Shown in pieces: positions 30,201 through 37,990 of a DNA stretch of 64,000 bases. The position numbers were made by a program, and so were the translations under genes. Location of the stretch: the NCBI RefSeq assembly GCF_024172085.1, contig NZ_JAMZDZ010000001.1, forward strand, positions 7,502,001-7,566,000. The letters run 5' to 3'. Every line of letters begins with the position of its first letter. The stretch's first letter is position 1. This stretch comes from Hamadaea flava (GTDB lineage Bacteria; Actinomycetota; Actinomycetes; Mycobacteriales; Micromonosporaceae). The notes below the pieces were generated by a model. That model was not told the DNA's origin and ran no database searches. It saw nothing but the letters and a program-made list of their open reading frames with translations.

Positions 30201-30372
30201 CGTCTTGCTCCTTCTGTCACACCATCCACTGGGCACAAGTCTTTCGCACGCCAGGCCGACCGGGGGCGATTAGGGCGGACTAACCCCACGACGCGGCCCG
30301 TCAGGGCATGCCGACAATGCATACCGTACGTCCGTCTTGTTTTTTTGGCAACCTCATTCTATCGTCTGGATC

Positions 30373-30732
30373 ATGCTTCATCACGTTCAGATCGCCTGTC
30401 CGCGCGACAGCGAAGACGCGCTTCGCTCCTACTACGTCGGCGTACTCGGGATGACCGAGAAGCCGAAGCCGCCGCTGCTGGCCGTCCGGGGCGGCTGCTG
30501 GTTCGTCGACGCCGAGGGCGCCGAGCTGCACCTCGGGGTCGAGGACGACTTCCGCCCGGCCCGCAAGGCGCACCCCGCGCTCACCTGCGCCGACCTCGAC
30601 GGGCTCGCCGTTCGGCTGACCGCCGCCGGGTACCCCGTGGTCTGGGCCGATCCGGCCGAACAGCCGGGCATGCGCCGGTTCCACACCAACGACTGCCATG
30701 GCAACCGCATCGAGTTCGTGACGGCCGAATAG
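30373..30732 (+). CDS. VOC-family (glyoxalase-fold) protein
   Basis: A 119-residue single vicinal-oxygen-chelate domain: N-terminal HHVQIACP (metal-type His), ELHLGVEDDF in the middle and NRIEFVTAE at the end, where the glutamate is the usual second ligand. It could be a glyoxalase-type lyase, dioxygenase or resistance protein; substrate unknown. The ATG follows TATCGT (30360-30365) by seven bases. It is divergent from acnA. Confidence 0.85.
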   Translation: MLHHVQIACPRDSEDALRSYYVGVLGMTEKPKPPLLAVRGGCWFVDAEGAELHLGVEDDFRPARKAHPALTCADLDGLAVRLTAAGYPVVWADPAEQPGMRRFHTNDCHGNRIEFVTAE

Positions 30733-30795
30733 CCGATCGCCCCGGGCCTGGGCGCAGTCCTAGACTGCCGCCGCAGACTTTGGGGAGGAAGCTTC

Positions 30796-31680
30796 ATGAC
30801 GGGGCGGCGACGGCTGGCGGCCGGCTTGACGGCGGCGGTGGTGCTGATGGGGCTGGCGGGTTGCGGCCTGCCCAGCGGGGTCGACGGGAAGCTGACCAAC
30901 CAGTGGTCGATGCCGCCCGCGGCCCAGGAGGTCCAGGCGAAGGTCGGCGACTGCCGCACGGCCACCCAGGAGCAGGTCAACCCGGTCACCGAGACGATGG
31001 TGCCCTGCACCGGCTCGCACAACCGGGAGGTCGTGTACATCGGCGAGTTCACCGGCGCCTCGGCTGCCCTGACCACGCCGCCGACCCTGCAGAAGAAGGC
31101 GACCGGTGCGGCGGCCACCGCGCAGGCCGAGGCGTACGCCGAATGCAGCAAGCAGGCCAGCGCGTACGTCGGGCACAGCTGGTACCACCCGCGGCTGGAT
31201 CTCAACGTCGTGCTGCCGACCAGCGCCGCCTGGGCGGCCGGACGCAAGTGGTATCGCTGCGAGCTGCAGCAAGTCGACTGGTACTCCTTCGACGACGAGA
31301 CCCGCGAGGGCACGCTGAAGGACTTCACCTACCCGATCGCGTGCATGAACTTCGCCAACGACGAGTCCAAGGTGGTCGGCTGCACCACCAAGCACAACGG
31401 CGAATACGTGGGCAGCTTCACCGCCCTGAGCCAGGCGCGGCCGAACACCACCGCGCAGTACGTCCCGTACCACACGAAGTGCCGAGCGCTGGCCGGCCCG
31501 TACCTCGGGGTGACCGCCGCCCAGGTGAAGTACCTCACCGGCACCTACGTCTGGTTCTCCTACAACGAGGACTACGCCGCCTCCGGCCGCCAGGACGTCC
31601 ACTGCTTCCTCTGGTACGGCGAGAAGAAGTCGATGACCGGCACGGCCAAGGGCAAACGCGGCACGAACCTGCCCAAGTAG
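30796..31680 (+). CDS. Septum-formation-family lipoprotein, paralogue 1
   Basis: A 294-residue exported lipoprotein: n-region TGRRR, hydrophobic core and lipobox LAGC (Cys23). The mature part holds two similar domains, each with a Cys and a C-x(3)-HN type block: CTGSHNREVVYIGEF (about 72-86) and CTTKHNGEYVGSF (about 194-206). This matches the actinobacterial Septum_form family, whose role is not established. GGGGAGGAAG precedes the ATG and TAGACT is at 30761-30766. Paralogues follow at 31773 and 37991. Confidence 0.82.
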   Translation: MTGRRRLAAGLTAAVVLMGLAGCGLPSGVDGKLTNQWSMPPAAQEVQAKVGDCRTATQEQVNPVTETMVPCTGSHNREVVYIGEFTGASAALTTPPTLQKKATGAAATAQAEAYAECSKQASAYVGHSWYHPRLDLNVVLPTSAAWAAGRKWYRCELQQVDWYSFDDETREGTLKDFTYPIACMNFANDESKVVGCTTKHNGEYVGSFTALSQARPNTTAQYVPYHTKCRALAGPYLGVTAAQVKYLTGTYVWFSYNEDYAASGRQDVHCFLWYGEKKSMTGTAKGKRGTNLPK

Positions 31681-31772
31681 CCGATCGGCCGTCCCCCGGC
31701 AGCCGGACGACGGTCACCCCGCCCGCTCAAGATCCCTTACGCTCCGACCGCACGCGATCGGGAGGACGGATC

Positions 31773-32651
31773 ATGACAGGGCGGCGACTGCGGCCGGCCG
31801 CGCTGGCGGCGACGGTGCTGGTCCTCCTCGGTGGCTGCGGGCTGCCGGCGAAGGCCGATGTCCGGCTGGCGGATCACTGGTCGATGCCGCCCGCGGCCCA
31901 GCAGGTCGAGCTGAAGGCCGGCGACTGCCACCAAGGTGCCGCCGACCAGGTCGACATCACCATCGAGGAGACAGTGGACTGCTCGTTCACCCACCTGAGG
32001 GAGACGACCTACGTCGGCGAGTTCACCGGAGATCTGGCGAAGCTGGATCACGCCCCCCGGCTCATGGGGTCGCTGGAGTGGGACGTCACCGCCCAGCAGC
32101 AGGTGTACGCCGAATGCGACCGGCGGACGTCGGCGTACCTCGGCCGGGCGTCCTGGTACGACCTGCGGCTGCGGCTTGAGGTCATCGTGCCCGCCGACGC
32201 CGCCTGGGCGGCCGGACGCCGGTGGTTCCGCTGCGACCTGTCGGAGATGGACGTCGACTGGGCCGTGACGGAGCCCCGCGACGGCAGCCTCAAGCGGTTC
32301 GCGTACGCGCCGGCCTGCCTCGACATCACGTCGGACGTGACGACGATCGTGGACTGCGCGACCAAGCACAACGCCGAGTACGTCGGTTCCTTCCTGAACC
32401 CGATGGTCACCAAGGAACCCGAGAGCGACGCCGACTACGCGCCGATCCAGGCCCGTTGCCGGTCACTGGCGGCGCCGTTCCTCGGCGTCGCGGCGAGCCG
32501 GGTCGCGGGCCTGACCGGGACGACGGTCTGGTTCGATTACGAGTACAAGTTCTGGGCGGCCGGACGCCGGATCGTGCACTGCTCGCTCTGGTTCGGCACC
32601 GCCGCGATGACCGGATCGGCTCGCGGCCGGCAGGGCCGCAACCTGCCGTAA
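31773..32651 (+). CDS. Septum-formation-family lipoprotein, paralogue 2
   Basis: A 292-residue lipoprotein closely related to the preceding gene: same start (MTGRR), lipobox LGGC (Cys22), shared blocks DHWSMPPAAQQVELKAGDC, PADAAWAAGRRWFRC, DCATKHNAEYVGSF and the tail MTGSARGRQGRNLP. It too contains two related halves. GGAGG lies before the ATG and TACGCT at 31738-31743 may be its -10. The tandem arrangement and similarity indicate local duplication. Function unknown beyond an extracytoplasmic, membrane-anchored location. Confidence 0.82.
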   Translation: MTGRRLRPAALAATVLVLLGGCGLPAKADVRLADHWSMPPAAQQVELKAGDCHQGAADQVDITIEETVDCSFTHLRETTYVGEFTGDLAKLDHAPRLMGSLEWDVTAQQQVYAECDRRTSAYLGRASWYDLRLRLEVIVPADAAWAAGRRWFRCDLSEMDVDWAVTEPRDGSLKRFAYAPACLDITSDVTTIVDCATKHNAEYVGSFLNPMVTKEPESDADYAPIQARCRSLAAPFLGVAASRVAGLTGTTVWFDYEYKFWAAGRRIVHCSLWFGTAAMTGSARGRQGRNLP

Positions 32652-32685
32652 GTCGCGAACGGGCCGACGAGATAGGCTCGCCGGC

Positions 32686-33174
32686 ATGTCCGTCTTCGAC
32701 ATCGAGATCTCTTCCCTGGCCGGGCAGCCCGGCGAGCTGGCCCGCCTGCGCGGCAAGCCGGCCCTCATCGTCAACGTCGCCTCCCGGTGCGGGCTCACCC
32801 CGCAGTACGCCGGGCTGGAGCACATCGCGGCGAGCACCCCCGGGCTGACCGTCATCGGGGTGCCCTGCAACCAGTTCGGCGGCCAGGAGCCGGGAACCGC
32901 CGACGAGATCGCCGAGTTCTGCTCGGCGACCTACGGCGTCACCTTCCCGATGACCGAGAAGGTCGAGGTCAACGGGGACGGCCGCCACCCGCTGTACGAC
33001 CAGCTCACCCGCGTCGCCGACGCCGAGGGCCACGTCGGCGACATCCGGTGGAACTTCGAGAAGTTCCTCGTCGACGCCGACGGCGCGGTCGTCGCCCGGT
33101 TCAGCCCGCGGGTCGAGCCCGAGGCGCCCGAGCTGGTCGCCGCGATCGACAAGCTCGTCTCCGCGGCGAAGTAA
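32686..33174 (+). CDS. Glutathione peroxidase-family protein
   Basis: A 162-residue thiol peroxidase of the GPx fold with Cys (not selenocysteine): Cys35 in NVASRCGLTPQY, Gln67 in NQFGGQEPG and Trp122-Asn123 in RWNFEKFLV, the full catalytic tetrad. Actinobacteria lack glutathione, so thioredoxin is the likely reductant. The ATG follows TAGGCT (32673-32678) by seven bases. It is convergent with the GH71/99-like gene across a hairpin. Confidence 0.93.
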   Translation: MSVFDIEISSLAGQPGELARLRGKPALIVNVASRCGLTPQYAGLEHIAASTPGLTVIGVPCNQFGGQEPGTADEIAEFCSATYGVTFPMTEKVEVNGDGRHPLYDQLTRVADAEGHVGDIRWNFEKFLVDADGAVVARFSPRVEPEAPELVAAIDKLVSAAK

Positions 33175-33180
33175 GCCGTC

Positions 33181-33219
33181 GCGCTCGGCGCCGGGCACTT
33201 GATGACCGGCGCCGGGCGC
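33181..33219. terminator. Bidirectional hairpin between convergent genes
   Basis: A 14-bp stem (GCGCTCGGCGCCGG against its complement, one G-T wobble) with an 11-base loop, filling the gap between the peroxidase stop (33174) and the GH71/99-like stop (33224). Confidence 0.7.
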
Positions 33220-33223
33220 TGCT

Positions 33224-35572
33224 TTACGCGTACACCTCCAGCTCGGAGACCTGACCCGCCGGCCAGCCGGTGTTGCCCGTGATCTGGATCCGCACGTAGC
33301 GGGCGCTCGCGGCCCCGAACGTGACGGTGACCGTGTTGCCGGTGGCGGGATTGAACGTGTAGCCGCCGCCGGCGAGGGTCGTGAACGACGAGCCGGCGAC
33401 GCTGCCCTGCACCGAGAGGGTCTGGGTCCGGGTCTCCCAGGACGACGGCAGCTTGAGGACGACGCGGCTGATCGTGGTGGCCGTGCCGAGGTCGACCTGG
33501 AGCCATTGCGGGAACGCGCTGTTGGCGCTCTCCCAGTAGGTGCCGGCGTTGCCGTCGACGGTGTTGCCGGAGCTGTAGCTCTGCGTGTGGCTGCTCTCGC
33601 CGGTGGCCTTGCCGCGGGCGAGGTTCGTGCTGGGCGCGGCGTCGGTCGTGACGGTGACGGCGTTCGACGCGGCCGAGGTGTTGCCGGCGGCGTCCTGCGC
33701 GGTGACGGTGAACGTGTACGCGGTGGCCGGGTTGAGACCGCTGACCGTGGCGGTCGTGCCGGTGACCGTGGCGACCACCGCACCACCCTGACGGACCTGG
33801 TACGCCGTCACTCCGACGTTGTCCGTCGACGCCGACCAGGACAGCGACACGCCGCTGGACGTCTTGCCCGTGACGGTCAGGTTGGCTGGAGCGCTCGGAG
33901 CCTGCGTGTCGGCGGTCGTCGCGCCGTAGACCTCGAATGCCGACAGCTGGCCCGCGGGCCAGCCCGTGTTGGCCGACACGGTCACCCGGACGTAGCGGAC
34001 GGACTTCTGGGCGAACGTGACGGTCACGGTGTTGCCGCTCGCCGGATCGAACACATAGGAGCCGCTCGCCAGCGCCGTGCCGGTTGCTCCGTCCTGGAGG
34101 GAGATCGTCTGCGTACGCGCGCCCCAGGACGCCGGAAGTTTGAGCACGGCGCGGTTGACCAGGGCGGCGGCGCCGAGGTCGACCTGCACCCACTGCGGGA
34201 ACGCGTTGTTGGCGCTCTCCCAGTAGCTGTTCTGGTCGCCGTCGACCGCGTTGGCCGCCACGAATCCCTGGTTGTGGCTGCTTTCGCTGGTCGGCTTGCC
34301 GCTCGCCAGGTTGCCGGTCGCCGGCGGCGTGCCGACGACGGGTTGCGTCGGGCGGACAGCGGTCAGCGCGATCTGGCCCTTGAGCATCTTGCCGCCGTCG
34401 GCGGTGATCCGCAGGTAGTAGTCGGACGAGCAGGCGGTGCCGTCCTCGTCCAGCGTCACGAAGCTCGACCCGGCCGGGATGAAGGCGGCCGACTCGGCGG
34501 TCTTCGCGATCTGGTTGCCCTCGTTGTACTCGTCGAACATCGAGACGTAGAGGCCCTGGGCGCCCAGCCGGATCATGTTGTAGAGATGCCGCCAGTAGAA
34601 GTCCCCGTGGTGGCGGGCGTGCGACGACAGGTCGCCGGGCATGACACAGGGCTGGTAGTCGATGCCACGGGCGTTGCACTCGGCCTGGTCGGCGAGGTTG
34701 ACGTTGGTGTAGAACCAGTCCAGCCCGTCCAGCGTGCCGGTCCGGCCGACCATCCACGGCGAGATCATATGGAAGGCGGTGTACACGTCGAAGTATCCGG
34801 CGCGGGAGTCGTTGATGCCCTGCCGCCAGTAGGTCGGCACGCCGCCGATCACGTAGCAGCCCTGGTTCTTGAACCAGTTCACCACGTCGAGGCAGGCCGC
34901 GGCGCTGAACGGGCGCCCGTCGTCGTTGAAGCCGAAGCCCCAGACGCACACCACCGGCTTGCCGTTCTGCTTCGCGTACGCCGAGGACGCGGTGTGCGCC
35001 GACATCTTCTGGGTCCAGTCGGTCTTGATCTCCGACTGCATGTTGGTCCAGTTGGTGACGTCGTACATCACGTAGAACCTCCGGCCGGTCGCCTCGGCCG
35101 CGGTGCGTACCTTGGCCGCCATCGCGTCGCGGATCGCGCCCTCGCCGCCGAACGGGTTGAACCGCTGCAGGGCGGCCGTGTCGCAGCCGTTGTCGCGCAT
35201 CCACTGGAAATGCGTGTCGACCGTCTGCTGGTCGTAGTGGGAGAACAAGGCGGCGGGCTGACCGTTGCCAAGATTCGCCCAGGCCGTCGGATAGGTCCGG
35301 GTGTAATCGCGTACGTCGGGCCAGGAGACGATCGAGTTGTTGGACGGCGACGGGGTCTGCCCCCAGTTCTGCGCCCAATGCCACCAGCCGTTGATCGGCG
35401 AACCGTCCCCGGCCGCTGCGAACCAGCCCTGGTAGCCGACCGTGATCTTGCCGACGACGTCGCCGGGCGGGCTGGCCGCGGCCGCCGCCCCGGGCAGCTC
35501 GATCGCGGCGGCCGCCGCTGCCGCGGTTCCTGCCGCCGCAGTGGCCAGAATCTGCCTGCGTGTGACCGTCAT
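33224..35572 (-). CDS. Tat-secreted GH71/99-like glycoside hydrolase with CBM32-FN3-CBM32
   Basis: A 782-residue exported protein. A twin-arginine signal (MTVTRRQILATAAAGTAAAA) is followed by a GH71/99-like catalytic domain (about 38-415: VGYQGWFAAAGDG, RFYVMYDVTNW, SMFDEYNEGNQI carrying acidic residues). Then come a discoidin-type CBM32 (about 425-555), a fibronectin III domain (about 560-650) and a second CBM32 (about 655-782). The two CBM32 copies are close relatives (YWESANNAFPQWVQVDLG against YWESANSAFPQWLQVDLG). It should bind and cleave a complex glycan outside the cell. AGGGAGC precedes the ATG. A repeat-rich intergenic region lies upstream. Confidence 0.88.
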   Translation of the reverse strand: MTVTRRQILATAAAGTAAAAAAAIELPGAAAAASPPGDVVGKITVGYQGWFAAAGDGSPINGWWHWAQNWGQTPSPSNNSIVSWPDVRDYTRTYPTAWANLGNGQPAALFSHYDQQTVDTHFQWMRDNGCDTAALQRFNPFGGEGAIRDAMAAKVRTAAEATGRRFYVMYDVTNWTNMQSEIKTDWTQKMSAHTASSAYAKQNGKPVVCVWGFGFNDDGRPFSAAACLDVVNWFKNQGCYVIGGVPTYWRQGINDSRAGYFDVYTAFHMISPWMVGRTGTLDGLDWFYTNVNLADQAECNARGIDYQPCVMPGDLSSHARHHGDFYWRHLYNMIRLGAQGLYVSMFDEYNEGNQIAKTAESAAFIPAGSSFVTLDEDGTACSSDYYLRITADGGKMLKGQIALTAVRPTQPVVGTPPATGNLASGKPTSESSHNQGFVAANAVDGDQNSYWESANNAFPQWVQVDLGAAALVNRAVLKLPASWGARTQTISLQDGATGTALASGSYVFDPASGNTVTVTFAQKSVRYVRVTVSANTGWPAGQLSAFEVYGATTADTQAPSAPANLTVTGKTSSGVSLSWSASTDNVGVTAYQVRQGGAVVATVTGTTATVSGLNPATAYTFTVTAQDAAGNTSAASNAVTVTTDAAPSTNLARGKATGESSHTQSYSSGNTVDGNAGTYWESANSAFPQWLQVDLGTATTISRVVLKLPSSWETRTQTLSVQGSVAGSSFTTLAGGGYTFNPATGNTVTVTFGAASARYVRIQITGNTGWPAGQVSELEVYA

Positions 35573-35748
35573 GGCGCTCCCTTGTGTCGAATGTGGACAG
35601 GGATGCGGCGACGCCCGGCCGCCGGGCCATCATGCCAGCGGGCGAGCCGAGAACGCAATACTTAGATATTCGTACGCAACATCGCGACAACTCGCGTGCA
35701 ATCTTGCGGTGCGGTTCTGTTGCCGCGGGTTCCGGCGTCGCGGGTTCC

Positions 35749-35888
35749 GGTGCTGTGGTTTGGGCGCTGCGGAGGTGGTGCTGTGGTTCGGGCGCTGCGG
35801 AGGCGGTGCTGTGGTTCGGGCGCTGCGGAGGTGGTGCTGTGGTTCGGGCGTTGCGGAGGCGGTGCTGTGGTTCGGGCGTTGCGGAGGC
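35749..35888. repeat. 28-bp minisatellite, five copies
   Basis: Five consecutive 28-bp units starting at 35749, 35777, 35805, 35833 and 35861, each of the form GGTGCTGTGGTTCGGGCGCT then GCGGAGGY, with a sixth partial copy at 35889. Units differ by single bases. As 28 is not a multiple of three, the array cannot encode a simple protein repeat. Confidence 0.9.
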
Positions 35889-35892
35889 GGTG

Positions 35893-35958
35893 CCGCGCGG
35901 TGATCTTGAACGTTTGCTGTCGCTATGGCGACGTTTACTGATCAAGATCACCGCGCGG
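35893..35958. repeat. Large inverted repeat with nested stem
   Basis: Perfect 17-bp arms (CCGCGCGGTGATCTTGA at 35893-35909 and its complement at 35942-35958). Exactly at the centre lies a second 5-bp stem (GTCGC-tatg-GCGAC). It directly abuts the minisatellite. It could extrude as a cruciform, act as a bidirectional terminator or be a binding site. Confidence 0.8.
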
Positions 35959-35966
35959 TGGGAGGT

Positions 35967-36014
35967 GATCTAGGCGAGAAACGGCGGCCGTGGCGACCAT
36001 TTCCCGCCTAGATC
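35967..36014 (+). repeat. 48-bp palindromic element, copy 1
   Basis: Ends in GATCTAGGCGAGAAA and TTTCCCGCCTAGATC, complementary with one mismatch. A second copy lies at 48870-48917 in the opposite orientation; aligned that way the two match over their whole length apart from a few bases, including the central non-palindromic part. Confidence 0.85.
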
Positions 36015-36201
36015 CAACCGACGCTCGTCCGACGGCGTGGGGCGCGGGGCGCCCGGGGCGGGGGCGGGGTGCGGGGCACGGGCACGCGGGCGGCGCGGGG
36101 CCGCGGGCGCGGGGCGCTGGCACGCTGAGTGTGTGAGGCGGGGGACGTGTGGGCGTCGCGGAGTTGATCAGGGCGCTGCGGAATCGATCAGGGTGCCCGG
36201 G
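36015..36201 (+). other. G-rich non-coding stretch
   Basis: Bases 36035-36125 are extremely G-rich on the plus strand, with many GGGG and GGG runs (GGGGCGCGGGGCGCCCGGGG), enough to form G-quadruplexes. No supported gene. The part from about 36155 (GGAGTTGATCAGGGCGCTGC) repeats sequence found beside the 41-bp element at 20.7 kb. Confidence 0.5.
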
Positions 36202-36242
36202 ACGCGACACGCCGGTCGATCACGACCGAAAGTTCATGATCG
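36202..36242 (+). repeat. 41-bp dispersed repeat, copy C
   Basis: Third copy, differing from copy B at two positions only, with the perfect hairpin core CGGTCG-atca-CGACCG and the AGTTCATGATCG tail. It lies 67 bases beyond the stop of the gamma-glutamyltransferase gene. Confidence 0.8.
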
Positions 36243-36253
36243 CGCGGAGAGGC

Positions 36254-36286
36254 GGGGAGAGGCAGGGGAGAGGCAGGGGAGAGGCA
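36254..36286 (+). repeat. Three perfect 11-bp tandem repeats
   Basis: GGGGAGAGGCA three times in succession, between 41-bp repeat copy C and the end of the gamma-glutamyltransferase gene. Confidence 0.85.
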
Positions 36287-36308
36287 AGAGGGGCGCGGAA
36301 AGGGCGGG

Positions 36309-37895
36309 TCAGCAGGGGGCGGCTTGGCCGTCCGCCCGGGGTTCGGACCCGGCGACATAGCCGTGGGGCGTACGCCAGATGGCTTGGCCCATCCCGAAGG
36401 TGCTCACCTCGGTGGCGACGCTGATCCGGTGCCCGCGCGCCGACAGGTCGGCCAGGATCGCCCGGTCGAACGACGGCTCGACCACCACGTCGAGGCCGCT
36501 CGTCCAGTACCACCGGGGCTGGGCCAGTGCCGCCTGCGGGTCGAGGCCGCCGTCCACCGTGGCCGTCACGAGTTGTAGGTGACCTTGCGGCTGCATGTGC
36601 CCGCCCATCACGCCGAACGGCCCGACCGGTGCGCCGTCGCGGCTCAGAAAGCCCGGGATGATGGTGTGGAACGGGCGTTTGCGCCCAGCCGCCACGTTCG
36701 GGTGGGCCGGGTCGAGGCTGAAGCCCGCGCCCCGATTCTGCAGGCCGAAGCCGTACTCGGGGATGGTGACGAACGAGCCGAACCCCATGTAGCTCGACTG
36801 GATGAGCGACACCATCATGCCGCTCGCGTCGGCGGTGGCCAGGTACACCGTGCCGCCGCGCATCGGGTCGCCGGGCGGGGGATCGGCCGCCCGCTCGCCG
36901 ATCAGCGTACGGCGACTGTCTAGGTAGGACGGATCGAGCAGGTCGGGCGGGGTGCCGAACAACGGGTCCGCGACGTAGGCGTGCGCGTCGGCGAAACCCA
37001 GCTTCATCGCCTCGATCTGCTGATGCGTATCGGGGACGCCGGGCAGCCCGTCGAGCAGCGCGAGGGCCTGAAGCGCGGCCACACCCTGCCCGTTGGGCGG
37101 CAGCTCGTGCACCTCGTAACCGTGATAACTCGCGCTCATCGGCTCGACCCAGGTCGACTCGTGGCCGGCCAGGTCGTCGCCCGTGAGCAGGCCCGCCGTG
37201 TTCCAGGCGTGCCGCACCATGGCCGCGGCCACCTCGCCGTTATAGAAGTCCCGCGCGTGCGACCCGGAGATCAACCGCAAGGCCCGTCCCGCGCCCGGAT
37301 TCGCGAACCGCTCACCCGCCGTGGGCGCCCGGCCGTCGAGGGTGAACGTCCGCGCCCAGTGCGCACACGCCTCATCCGACAGCCCAGCGTGTACGCGTAC
37401 CGCGGCGGCCCAGTGCCGGGCAGTGGCCGGCGAGACCGGAAAGCCGCCCTCGGCGTACCGGATGGCGTCGTCGAAAAGCCGCTCGAACGGCAGCCGGCCG
37501 AATCGCGCGTGCAGATCCGCCCACCCGGCCGGCGCGCCGGGAACGGTGACCGGCAGCCATCCCCGGGCCGGGGGAGCGGTGGCCGTGGCCGCCTGCGCGC
37601 CGCCGAGCGCGGCGGTGGGCGGCAGCGCCGAGGCCGCCATCAGCTCCTGGGTCAACGCGGCGGGGGACCGGCCGGAGGCGTTGAGGCCGTGCAGCTGCCG
37701 GCCGTCCCAGACGAGGGCGAACAGGTCGCCGCCGAGGTCGTTGGAGCCGGGCTGCACGACGGCGAGCGTGATGGCCGCGGCGACGGCGGCGTCGACAGCG
37801 GTGCCGCCCTCCCGCAGCATGGCCACTCCGGCCTGAGCCGCCAGCGGCTGGCTGGTCGCGACCACTCCGTTCGGGGCGTAGACAGGGGTGCGCAC
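36309..37895 (-). CDS. Gamma-glutamyltransferase family protein
   Basis: A 528-residue Ntn-hydrolase of the gamma-glutamyltranspeptidase family. Blocks: PLAAQAGVAMLREGGTAVDAAVA near the N-terminus, QPGSNDLGGDLFALVWDG, ELPPNGQGVAALQALALLDG, and GGTVYLATADASGMMVSLIQ, where the Thr at about residue 349 would become the nucleophile after self-cleavage; then NRGAGFSLDPAHPN and GVMGGHMQPQGHLQ. There is no signal peptide, so it is probably cytoplasmic, perhaps acting on gamma-glutamyl or acyl amides. GGTGGAGG precedes the GTG start. Confidence 0.9.
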   Translation of the reverse strand: MRTPVYAPNGVVATSQPLAAQAGVAMLREGGTAVDAAVAAAITLAVVQPGSNDLGGDLFALVWDGRQLHGLNASGRSPAALTQELMAASALPPTAALGGAQAATATAPPARGWLPVTVPGAPAGWADLHARFGRLPFERLFDDAIRYAEGGFPVSPATARHWAAAVRVHAGLSDEACAHWARTFTLDGRAPTAGERFANPGAGRALRLISGSHARDFYNGEVAAAMVRHAWNTAGLLTGDDLAGHESTWVEPMSASYHGYEVHELPPNGQGVAALQALALLDGLPGVPDTHQQIEAMKLGFADAHAYVADPLFGTPPDLLDPSYLDSRRTLIGERAADPPPGDPMRGGTVYLATADASGMMVSLIQSSYMGFGSFVTIPEYGFGLQNRGAGFSLDPAHPNVAAGRKRPFHTIIPGFLSRDGAPVGPFGVMGGHMQPQGHLQLVTATVDGGLDPQAALAQPRWYWTSGLDVVVEPSFDRAILADLSARGHRISVATEVSTFGMGQAIWRTPHGYVAGSEPRADGQAAPC

Positions 37896-37990
37896 GACCC
37901 CTATCCTCCACCTTTCTGGGGCGCGGGTGGGGTGGGTGCGCGGCTGACCTAGACTGCCCAGCAGAGGACGACCTGGGGAGGGGCCCTTTC

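Noticed and set aside
35584-35973. Several short frames across the 28-bp minisatellite
   Set aside because: They translate to Cys/Gly/Arg repeats only because the unit lacks stops; the 28-bp period shifts frame at each copy.
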